56,181 bases of DNA from a virus. Numbering within the stretch: the first letter of the stretch is position 1; each line of letters opens with the position of its first letter. The notes under the pieces were generated by a model. That model saw only the letters and a list, made by a program, of their open reading frames with translations. It ran no database searches and had not been told where the DNA came from. Positions 6,352-12,611 of this stretch are shown in pieces. The translations under genes and the position numbers were made by a program. The stretch is taken from IMG/VR virus record IMGVR_UViG_3300021420_000040, positions 1-56,181 of that record; one strand, 5' to 3'.

Positions 6352-6668
6352 CGCGCAAGGCTCATCAGGTCGATAGAGATGCCACGGCGACGTCCCGATT
6401 CCAAGACAAGCGCAGCTATGTGCGCACCGATGGCCACGAGTTTTTATTTGGGGAGGATGTTCGGAATCGCCGGCAGGAAATCTATGACCGGGACCTTGGT
6501 ATCTGTCAGGGATGTGGGTTGCGAGTCTCGTACACCGAGTTTCACATGCACCATAAGCAGGGGGGCCTAGTTGGCCGATGCACCTGCATGCATAATCTCG
6601 AAACTCTATGCGCGAAGTGCCATTGGAACGAGCACCCACAAGTAATGAGCGGCAAGATCGGAGAATAG
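6348..6668 (+). CDS. HNH endonuclease
   Basis: A 106-residue protein. The C-terminal half has the HNH layout: CQGCGLRV, then HMHHKQGG, then HNLETLCAKCHWNEH. The two CxxC pairs bind structural zinc, and the central His-His and the later Asn/His form the ββα-metal site. HNH nucleases of this size act in phage DNA packaging, recombination or homing. Its place in the early operon beside the annealing protein and a second nuclease favours DNA processing. Confidence 0.85.
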   Translation: MTRKAHQVDRDATATSRFQDKRSYVRTDGHEFLFGEDVRNRRQEIYDRDLGICQGCGLRVSYTEFHMHHKQGGLVGRCTCMHNLETLCAKCHWNEHPQVMSGKIGE

Positions 6669-6669
6669 C

Positions 6670-6816
6670 GTGGACGATAACACATTTTGGGTCAAGATTG
6701 TTACCATAGTTATGATAACGGTAATGTTTGTAGCATCCTGCGTTACTTTATATTATATAGAAGACCGCATCGGCCCAGTGCGTCCCATTGTCAGCATGCA
6801 GTATCAGGCCAAGTGA
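6670..6816 (+). CDS. Single-pass membrane mini-protein
   Basis: A 48-residue product from GTG 6670. One membrane helix (VTIVMITVMFVASCVTLYYI) is followed by a short charged tail. The TGA overlaps the next ATG. Confidence 0.5.
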   Translation: MDDNTFWVKIVTIVMITVMFVASCVTLYYIEDRIGPVRPIVSMQYQAK

Positions 6817-7145
6817 TGAAGCAAAAGGCAAGTGAGGCCAGTATCCTGCTGTGGGAGCAACTAAAGGACCTGCATATTGGGTTTATCGAGAAAGAAAAGA
6901 AATTCTGGTACGCCCGAAAATGGGCTTTCGATTTCTCGCTAATTATGCACAGGATGGCGCTAGGAATTGAAATTGAAGGTGGCGCATGGACCCAAGGCCG
7001 GCACACTCGGGGCAAAGGCTTCATCGCCGACATGGAGAAATACAACCATGCTGCCCTTCTCGGCTGGCGCGTACTTCGATTCACTCCTCAGCAGGTTTTG
7101 AAGGGCGAAGCGATAGCGTTTATCCGACGCGTACTCGACGCATGA
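6816..7145 (+). CDS. PD-(D/E)XK-type nuclease (resolvase-like)
   Basis: A 109-residue product. The pattern WAFDFSLI, then IEIEGGAWTQGRHTRGKGF, then WRVLRFTPQQV matches small phage nucleases annotated as Holliday-junction resolvase-like or DUF559-like. The catalytic core would be Asp (FDF) and Glu-x-Glu (EIEGG) with a nearby Lys. It probably cuts branched or damaged DNA during recombination. It is the last clear gene of the early operon. Confidence 0.75.
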   Translation: MKQKASEASILLWEQLKDLHIGFIEKEKKFWYARKWAFDFSLIMHRMALGIEIEGGAWTQGRHTRGKGFIADMEKYNHAALLGWRVLRFTPQQVLKGEAIAFIRRVLDA

Positions 7146-7161
7146 AAGGAGGTGATGCCAA

Positions 7162-7530
7162 ATGAAAACTCCCCTGCGCCGCAGCAGAACTGGGGTTGGT
7201 GCGTTGGCGCGTATTGCTCTATCCCTTGCTTTACAACTGATCCCACTGGCTGCAAAGGCGCAGAATAGCGAGGCCGGGGATGGCGCTAAACCGGAGCCGC
7301 TAAGAGAGCGCCATTTTTTAATGAGGGCGGCACCGACCCCCGCCGAATCCGCCCTCATCGCTTCACGACAACATCAAAGTGACCGTCTCGCCAGCAGCAA
7401 GAGCCGATTCAAACTCTCCCATGAAGGATTCGAAGGCTATCTCACTCTCGCCGATCTCGGCATCATTGATTCGCTTCTCGCCAATCAGGATACATCCGTC
7501 GGTGTCCTGAGGATAGTTGCCGATGTGTAG
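7162..7530 (+). CDS. Possible exported protein, doubtful 3' half
   Basis: An ideal ribosome site (AAAGGAGGTGAT) lies 5 bases before the ATG. The first 34 residues look like a signal peptide (basic start, ALARIALSLALQLIP, then AKAQ). However, a good terminator (7281-7319) lies inside the frame, and the last 170 bases run antisense to the DUF5675 gene. Either a short exported protein overlaps the operon end, or only the start region is meaningful. Confidence 0.4.
   Translation: MKTPLRRSRTGVGALARIALSLALQLIPLAAKAQNSEAGDGAKPEPLRERHFLMRAAPTPAESALIASRQHQSDRLASSKSRFKLSHEGFEGYLTLADLGIIDSLLANQDTSVGVLRIVADV
7281..7320 (+). terminator. Rho-independent terminator of the early operon
   Basis: The stem TGGCGCT/AGCGCCA (7281-7287, 7307-7313) is followed by six T. 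A second 9-bp inverted repeat, TGAGGGCGG/CCGCCCTCA, lies just beyond (7322-7357) between the two converging operons and may help stop leftward transcripts. Confidence 0.7.
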
Positions 7531-7773
7531 TTCGATCATCGAGCGCTCCGGCACGTCATTCACGAGCGGCACAAAATAGCCGCGCTTCGGAGAGAGATAC
7601 CTCGTCAGATTGTAAGTGCCAGCGGGAATGCAGCATCGGTCTGGAACATTCGGCTGCCCTTCGAATAGCTCGGGCAGTTCGAGTTCAAAGTACTTCTGCT
7701 CCCCGTCTACCGAGACCACTCCGGTGATAGCGAGGTCGCTTTTCCAGAGGCGAGCGATTGTGACCTGCATCAC
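7363..7773 (-). CDS. DUF5675 family protein
   Basis: A 136-residue product with the family marks IPAGTYNLTRY and IELHIGNYPQDTDGCILIG. DUF5675 proteins occur in phages and type VI or toxin loci. Their biochemical role is not established, and the His/Asp/Cys pattern suggests a hydrolase-like site. It is the last gene of the late operon, after the lysis genes, so a wall-related role is possible but unproven. Its start overlaps the previous stop. Confidence 0.8.
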   Translation of the reverse strand: MMQVTIARLWKSDLAITGVVSVDGEQKYFELELPELFEGQPNVPDRCCIPAGTYNLTRYLSPKRGYFVPLVNDVPERSMIELHIGNYPQDTDGCILIGEKRINDAEIGESEIAFESFMGEFESALAAGETVTLMLS

Positions 7774-8012
7774 TGCCAGGTGTTACCGCAACTATTGCAA
7801 GCGAACGCGCCTCCGGAGCACACCGTTTGCACACTTTTACATCGCGGGCAGGCTGGAGCAGTGATAAAAGATGGTTTGGGCGCGGATGGACTGGATGGCT
7901 GGACACTTCCGCCCCGAAGTTCGTCCAAAGTGATCTTTTTGCCGTCGAAGGTGACAACAGTGCTGCCCGGAAAGGATTTCGTATTCGCAAGAAGCTGTGA
8001 TTTATTGTCCAC
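7770..8012 (-). CDS. Small protein with C-terminal zinc ribbon
   Basis: An 80-residue product. The N-terminal half is polar with a short folded piece (VVTFDGKKITLDELRGG). The C-terminus is a zinc ribbon, CPRCKSVQTVC then CNSCGNTWQ. The 80 bases upstream are non-coding. Confidence 0.65.
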   Translation of the reverse strand: MDNKSQLLANTKSFPGSTVVTFDGKKITLDELRGGSVQPSSPSAPKPSFITAPACPRCKSVQTVCSGGAFACNSCGNTWQ

Positions 8013-8093
8013 AGGAAGTCTCCTTTTTTCGACACTACGAGCGTTCTATCGAAAGGGGGAGGGATGGCAGCCGAAACCGCCATCCCAAATCCT

Positions 8094-8651
8094 TTACCGA
8101 CGCCGGGTCGGATTCAGGGTATAGCTCAACGTCGCCGTGGTTGCGGGCGGAGGCGGCGCTGCGCTCACCGTGAACGCGCAGGAATCGGTCAAGCCGTTGC
8201 CTTGGTCGAGGGCCGACACGTTCGCCGTGCCCGCCGTAACCAAAGTGGCGATGCCCGTGTTCGGGTCCACCGTCACAACCGCCGGCGTATCCGAGGCGTA
8301 CACAACTGGGCCAATCGGCGCAACTATGACGCCGGTGGCGGTTGCCTCGGTGAAGCTAGGTGTTGCCGTATTCCCAACTACTCCGCTAACTGGTGCTCCC
8401 ATAGTTCCTCCTTGAATTGTGTATTGCAGGGTTGCTGTCGTTGCTTCTGGCGGTGGAGTTAGTCCTTGGATCGCGGAGATGATAGCCTGACTGGATGCTT
8501 TGATTGCAATAATGATCTCGTCAGTGTTTTTCTTCTCTGCTTTCTTCTGGCGTTCTTCCACTTCCAAGAGGGTCCGGATTAAATCCCGATCACTTCCTCG
8601 ATCATCCACGGCTCGCCTCCGAAACGATGCTACTAAATCTTTCAGCCACAT
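8094..8651 (-). CDS. Protein with coiled coil and bacterial Ig-like domain
   Basis: A 185-residue product. Residues 1-65 are charged and helical. Residues about 75-170 form a Big2-like domain (VVYASDTPAVVTVDPNTGIATLV then GTANVSA). A Pro-rich linker and a short strand repeat follow (TATLQYTI near residue 72, TATLSYTL near the end). Big2 domains are common in phage decoration and adhesion proteins. No signal peptide is seen. Confidence 0.6.
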   Translation of the reverse strand: MWLKDLVASFRRRAVDDRGSDRDLIRTLLEVEERQKKAEKKNTDEIIIAIKASSQAIISAIQGLTPPPEATTATLQYTIQGGTMGAPVSGVVGNTATPSFTEATATGVIVAPIGPVVYASDTPAVVTVDPNTGIATLVTAGTANVSALDQGNGLTDSCAFTVSAAPPPPATTATLSYTLNPTRRR

Positions 8652-8681
8652 GAATGTCCTGTTTTGGTCAATTGCCGCGAA

Positions 8682-9434
8682 TCAGCCAATCACGGCATCC
8701 AAATCCGCCTGAAGCTCTGCCATGTTGAATTTGTCGGGTGATAGCCCGCCCCTGAGCCACGAGGGAGACAAGAGCGCATAGCTTTCATCGCAATAGGTGG
8801 TGAAGAATTCCCACGACATAAGCTGGAGCATTCCCCAAGTTATGCACGTGAGCATCTGACTCGCCGTGTCGTAACTCATCACCCAAACATCATGCCCGCC
8901 CGCAATACCTCCATCGTCCTGTACCACGGTCCAAGCTTGTCCTGCCGCGTTCTGATCGAGTGCCGATTGCGGGATCGAGAACCCCATGTCCACTCCACCG
9001 AACAGATACACCGCTTGCTGGATATGGAGCCAGTTCGAGGGATCGACAGAGGCATACGCGGTTAGCGAAACCCCGCCGAAGCCATTCGCTCGCCAGTCAT
9101 TCAGATTGTCGATCAGAGATTCGCCCTGATCGGTCGATGGATTGCCGGGAACGTAGCCGCCATCTGCTTCGTAGGCTGCAAGCACCACACTATCGGGAAC
9201 GGTGACCATGCGTCCGTTATCGAGCGTCCAGATTTGGACGGCATGACCCCTCTTAGCTTCCGTGCAATCACCTAAAGTATCATTGAGCATCATTCCATAG
9301 TTGATGTTGAACCCGCGACTCCAATCGACGCGCGGAGGGGGCGCGGGTAGTGCAAGGCCGAGGTAATCCTTGAATTTGAGGGTTCGCTTAAGCTGATCTG
9401 GCCTGGATGGCTTACGGCCAAGTTTTCGGCTCAT
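8682..9434 (-). CDS. Papain-like (C1-type) cysteine peptidase-like protein
   Basis: A 250-residue product. The motif NDTLGDCTEAKRGHAVQ carries the candidate nucleophile Cys, GGHDVWVMSYD the His, and CITWGMLQLMSWEFF lies where the family has Asn/Asp-Ser-Trp-Gly. Similar proteins occur in proteobacterial and phage genomes. No other wall-degrading enzyme was found in this lysis region, so it is the best endolysin candidate, which is an inference. Its start overlaps the Tat lipoprotein stop. Confidence 0.6.
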   Translation of the reverse strand: MSRKLGRKPSRPDQLKRTLKFKDYLGLALPAPPPRVDWSRGFNINYGMMLNDTLGDCTEAKRGHAVQIWTLDNGRMVTVPDSVVLAAYEADGGYVPGNPSTDQGESLIDNLNDWRANGFGGVSLTAYASVDPSNWLHIQQAVYLFGGVDMGFSIPQSALDQNAAGQAWTVVQDDGGIAGGHDVWVMSYDTASQMLTCITWGMLQLMSWEFFTTYCDESYALLSPSWLRGGLSPDKFNMAELQADLDAVIG

Positions 9435-9991
9435 CTCAACATGTACCTCGGATACGCGATCTGGACCACGCGATTATAGGCCATTCGCACAGCGTTCCCG
9501 CCCATGTCATAGGCGAGATACACGCGAGTCGGTGAAGGTGCCGGCGGTGGAGGGATCAGCACTTCGAGACCGGTAACGGCGCTGATGGCCACTCCTAAGA
9601 CTGCGGCAATCGTGGCCATGAGTGTCGGATTCTCGACGTGGAACACCGACAGAAGCGCGCTTAGATTCGTCTGCGCGTCGGCGAGCACGGCATCAATCTG
9701 GCCGAGAAGCGTGGTGCTGGCGTGCGCCTGGTAATTCGCAACCAGAGTGTTGATGAGATTTAGGTCGGCCACCACTTGATTTGTGACTTGCTGGACCTTC
9801 GATTCGAGTTCCGTGCCTACGGAGGGATCGCCGGCAATGACGAATATCTCGGAGATGACTTGGATGATCGCCGGGAGGTCGTTGATAACGATAGCTTCCC
9901 ACTGCGCGAGCGTGGGGCATCCGATGAGGACAACGGTGCTCGCCCCCAAGGTAGCTACGCCGGCGGTGCGGAAGAAATCTCGTCGGTCCAT
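9431..9991 (-). CDS. Tat-type lipoprotein
   Basis: A 186-residue product. The N-terminus has a twin-arginine motif (DRRDFFRTAG), a hydrophobic stretch and a lipobox ending at Cys (VVLIGC), all within 26 residues. This predicts export in folded form by Tat and lipid anchoring. The mature part is helical (residues 35-110) and has a second hydrophobic segment near residues 120-140, then a Pro-rich linker. A phage-encoded Tat lipoprotein is unusual. It lies between a small lipoprotein and the peptidase, so a lysis or envelope role is likely. Confidence 0.75.
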   Translation of the reverse strand: MDRRDFFRTAGVATLGASTVVLIGCPTLAQWEAIVINDLPAIIQVISEIFVIAGDPSVGTELESKVQQVTNQVVADLNLINTLVANYQAHASTTLLGQIDAVLADAQTNLSALLSVFHVENPTLMATIAAVLGVAISAVTGLEVLIPPPPAPSPTRVYLAYDMGGNAVRMAYNRVVQIAYPRYMLR

Positions 9992-9995
9992 ACGT

Positions 9996-10139
9996 TTAAC
10001 GACGCTGCTGTGTTTGTGACGCCGGCTGCGGCTGGGGCTGCTGCCACGGATTCTTGACTTCTGCGCTGAAACGTACTGCGCATCCGGTCATGGTCGTAAG
10101 CGTTACGAGAGTAGCAACTAGAACGATTCGGTTTTTCAT
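9996..10139 (-). CDS. Small lipoprotein, possible outer-membrane spanin
   Basis: A 47-residue product: basic start, hydrophobic stretch, lipobox (TTMTGC) at residues 17-22, then a Pro/Gln-rich tail (NPWQQPQPQP). Size, lipobox and Pro-rich tail are those of Rz1-like o-spanins. It lies near holin-like genes. An inner-membrane partner would be expected; the 119-residue coiled-coil protein at 11190 is a candidate, though its membrane helix is at the wrong end. Confidence 0.55.
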   Translation of the reverse strand: MKNRIVLVATLVTLTTMTGCAVRFSAEVKNPWQQPQPQPASQTQQRR

Positions 10140-10336
10140 TTGTCCCTTTCTGGTGACAGCCTATCAGACATTGGGTTTGCTCGGGGAAGAATTTTCCACT
10201 CTTTCTTTCCGCAAACGCTGCATGGCGGATACGTTGCTAGTTTCAGTATCACCGCCACCATCTCTATTCCGGTATCGTTGGTTTCCTCGGTGATGGAGTG
10301 TCGGTGCCCGCAGGGGCATTGGAGTGTAACGCTCAT
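10136..10336 (-). CDS. Zinc-ribbon mini-protein
   Basis: A 66-residue product from ATG 10336 (GGAGTGG ribosome site). It has CPCGHRH near the start and CSVCGKKEW later, a probable zinc site. Its start overlaps the upstream stop. Confidence 0.6.
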   Translation of the reverse strand: MSVTLQCPCGHRHSITEETNDTGIEMVAVILKLATYPPCSVCGKKEWKILPRANPMSDRLSPERDK

Positions 10337-10482
10337 CGGCCACTCCTGATTCTGAACTGCGTCCACGGGTAGCAGTGGGTGACGATGGACTTCCACCACT
10401 CGACTACCCAGCGTCGGCGGTCATGGAAGCTAGCCCAGCGCTCCCAGCCCTTGCCGTCTTGGTTGATCTCCAGGTAGAACAC
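10333..10482 (-). CDS. Small Trp-rich protein
   Basis: A 49-residue product from a GTG that overlaps the upstream TAG. It has six Trp (GWERW, RRRWVVEWW) and is basic overall. The stop overlaps the next ATG. No family recognised; the overlaps on both sides support it. Confidence 0.5.
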   Translation of the reverse strand: MFYLEINQDGKGWERWASFHDRRRWVVEWWKSIVTHCYPWTQFRIRSGR

Positions 10483-10685
10483 TATTCCGCCTGCGCGTGG
10501 ACCGGCTTCTTGGGTTTCTTAGGCTTCGGCTTCTTTTTCATCGCTTCCTTTCTCGTAGGCCGGGCCATTAGCCGGAGCCTATGCTCCGCATCCTGAGCGG
10601 TTCGACGCGCCGCTTCCCACTTCCAGCAGCGCCGGTGTTGCGCCATCCATGCCACCGGCAAGCCACAGGTCGGACACGGCTTCAC
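10482..10685 (-). CDS. Small basic zinc-finger protein
   Basis: A 67-residue product from GTG 10685 in a GTGA overlap with the holin-like gene. It opens with CPTCGLPVAWMAQHRRC (a CxxC...HxxxC site) and ends in a Lys/Pro-rich tail. The frame is open upstream to 10832, but that stretch is antisense-like and overlaps a membrane protein. Confidence 0.55.
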   Translation of the reverse strand: MKPCPTCGLPVAWMAQHRRCWKWEAARRTAQDAEHRLRLMARPTRKEAMKKKPKPKKPKKPVHAQAE

Positions 10686-10921
10686 CTGTGAAGGCCGTAT
10701 CCTCCGCCAAACGAGTAGATACCCGTCCAGCTTAGGAAGAACGCAAGAAAGATCAGGAACAGGAGCAATCCGGCGACCACCAGAAGTGGTTGTGGAATTA
10801 CCCAGCCGGTCAGGGAAAGCAACCATCGGCAAAGAATCACGACAATAGCTAAACAGATCATCAACACGATAAACCCCAACATCGCCCCCACTGGGTTAAA
10901 TTGCCAAATCGCACTTAACAT
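10682..10921 (-). CDS. Holin-like membrane protein
   Basis: A 79-residue product with two strong membrane helices (about residues 13-37 and 44-66) and a short C-terminus. Size and topology fit a class II holin. A second holin-like gene lies immediately upstream, as is common in lysis cassettes with holin/antiholin pairs. Confidence 0.55.
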   Translation of the reverse strand: MLSAIWQFNPVGAMLGFIVLMICLAIVVILCRWLLSLTGWVIPQPLLVVAGLLLFLIFLAFFLSWTGIYSFGGGYGLHR

Positions 10922-11176
10922 TTAGGTTCCTCCCTTTTGTGTTGCCTTGAGCGTACTCTGTTGAACTTGGGTCATCGTCGAATGGGTACCCGAATCCTTG
11001 GCCGCGAGGCCGATGAGCAGCGTGCCTAACCCACCGATGATGGACAAGATAAAATACCAACGTGGGGTCAGCGTGAAACTACTGGCCATTGCAGCCGCGA
11101 TGATTATCGGAGGGATTCCTCCGAGCAGCCCCCCCAAAGTGGTTTGCCAGTTCTGAGCCGTCAATGTTATCGTCAA
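10922..11176 (-). CDS. Holin-like membrane protein
   Basis: An 84-residue product from TTG 11176, 7 bases after a strong AGGAGGAAC ribosome site. It has two membrane segments (residues about 13-30 and 36-57) and a soluble Gln/Thr-rich C-terminus. It is likely a holin or antiholin paired with the next gene. Confidence 0.55.
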   Translation of the reverse strand: MTITLTAQNWQTTLGGLLGGIPPIIIAAAMASSFTLTPRWYFILSIIGGLGTLLIGLAAKDSGTHSTMTQVQQSTLKATQKGGT

Positions 11177-11189
11177 ACCGTTCCTCCTG

Positions 11190-11549
11190 TTATTTCCAGA
11201 AATGCTGGAGCGCGGCCACTGCCGCAATCACCGCTCCAGCTACAACCAAGGCCCTGATCCATATTGTTCCGGCATCCTTTTCGAGTAGCGCAAGCCTGTC
11301 GGACAGCGCTCGCCGTTCCGCTGATTCGGCGTCAATCCATCCACGCGCTTCATTTTTAGTAGGGCAATCATCTTTCCAGTCGGTTAGAGTCGCTCTCCAT
11401 TCATTCGATTGCGCTTGGGCATGGTCTAAGGATGCCCTCGCAATAATCAATGCTTGGTCGGCTGCTTTCTTCTGTTCCTGCAATCGAGCAATTTCAACTT
11501 CTAACGACTGCACCTTTTCCCGTAACACCCCATTCTCAGTCTCGGCCAT
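11190..11549 (-). CDS. Coiled-coil protein with C-terminal membrane anchor (XhlA-like)
   Basis: A 119-residue product from ATG 11549. A long coiled coil (residues 5-55), a charged middle and a terminal membrane helix (IWIRALVVAGAVIAAVAAL) follow in order. This layout matches XhlA-type holin partners. It sits directly before two holin-like genes. Confidence 0.55.
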   Translation of the reverse strand: MAETENGVLREKVQSLEVEIARLQEQKKAADQALIIARASLDHAQAQSNEWRATLTDWKDDCPTKNEARGWIDAESAERRALSDRLALLEKDAGTIWIRALVVAGAVIAAVAALQHFWK

Positions 11550-11550
11550 G

Positions 11551-12237
11551 TTACCCAATAAACGGTAGAATTAAGCACGCATTTTTCGCGTCACATATAT
11601 CAATGACTCCGTTAAATGGAGCGCCTGTGTAGGTAACCGAGTACATTCCTGCCGCAGTCGGTGTCGGCGAGCCATTCATTTGAGTATAATTTTTATCACT
11701 GTTAAACATCGCATACATGGTCGAGACGCCCGGCGCATCGCTCCACGTAGCTGTGATCCTGTTTTGCGTCCCCACATGGTTCACCGCAACCGTGCCCGAT
11801 AAACCAGTCGGCGGCGCGGGCGGCACTGTTGGGGTTGGGGTAAGTGCGCTCACCTGATTCGATGGCACGCTCTCGCCAGATATGCCGGCGGGGCAAGTCC
11901 CTGTCGTCGGGCAGAAGCTCGTTACTTGGTAAGTGAAACTCTGTCCCGAGGAGACGTTCGTATCGACGTAGGTCGTCCCGGTTATGCCCGTAGCGCCCGA
12001 CGTGAAAGCTCCGAGCGAGGTGCATGTTCCGACGCCCGGGACGGAGCCCGTTCCGGTGCCTTGCACGAAGCCCGAGCATGGCGCTTTGTAGACGTTGTAG
12101 TTAACCCCCGTCGTTACGCTCGCCGTCCATGTGAGCGTGTTGGAGTGTGCGGTCGCGGTGGCAGTTAGCTTGCCCTGTGCATAACTAGGGAAATTAATGC
12201 CAAAGATCAGGATTGCTACTGCAAGAACACGCTTCAT
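11551..12237 (-). CDS. Secreted fibronectin-III-like protein
   Basis: A 228-residue product with a Sec signal peptide (MKRVLAVAILIFGI, then SYAQ at residue 21). The mature part has a fibronectin type III-like domain (TLTWTASVTTGVNYNVYKAP), a Pro-rich linker and a second β-rich domain ending ICDAKNACLIL. Four Cys lie in the first domain and two near the end, which fits folding outside the cytoplasm. It is the last of five Sec-exported proteins in the tail-fibre position. Confidence 0.7.
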   Translation of the reverse strand: MKRVLAVAILIFGINFPSYAQGKLTATATAHSNTLTWTASVTTGVNYNVYKAPCSGFVQGTGTGSVPGVGTCTSLGAFTSGATGITGTTYVDTNVSSGQSFTYQVTSFCPTTGTCPAGISGESVPSNQVSALTPTPTVPPAPPTGLSGTVAVNHVGTQNRITATWSDAPGVSTMYAMFNSDKNYTQMNGSPTPTAAGMYSVTYTGAPFNGVIDICDAKNACLILPFIG

Positions 12238-12611
12238 TGCACTATCTCCCGTGGAAGGCTGTCGATCAGTTGCCTCTTGCTCTCCACATTGAATTTTCGA
12301 AGTAACGATGCTACATGGAACTTCACAGTTCTTTCCACAACGAATAGGATTTGGGCCAATTCCTTATTCGATGCGTAGGGGTTCTTTTGAATCTGGGACA
12401 TGACTTCGGCCTCTCTTCTGGTCAAGCTCGGGTCCGGCTGCAATTCGGTAAGCATAATTACCCTGAGTTTCTGACGCTCATCGAGGATACGCTTGTGCTT
12501 CTCTTCAATAGCTCTTAGCTCCAGTTCTATCTTTTCCCACCTAGCCCAACAAATTGAAAGTTTATTCCGCGTTAACTTAGCACAGGTCAGATCGCTCCTC
12601 CTATTTATCAT
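12234..12611 (-). CDS. LuxR-type helix-turn-helix regulator
   Basis: A 125-residue product. Residues 25-52 are a charged helix, possibly for dimerisation. Residues 62-118 are a LuxR/GerE-type DNA-binding domain (LTRREAEVMSQI, then SNKELAQIL, then ERTVKFHVASLLRKF). There is no receiver or ligand domain. The start overlaps the 1423-residue gene and the stop overlaps the next start, so it is translated inside the late operon. It could control late or host exopolymer genes; its target is unknown. Confidence 0.8.
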   Translation of the reverse strand: MINRRSDLTCAKLTRNKLSICWARWEKIELELRAIEEKHKRILDERQKLRVIMLTELQPDPSLTRREAEVMSQIQKNPYASNKELAQILFVVERTVKFHVASLLRKFNVESKRQLIDSLPREIVQ

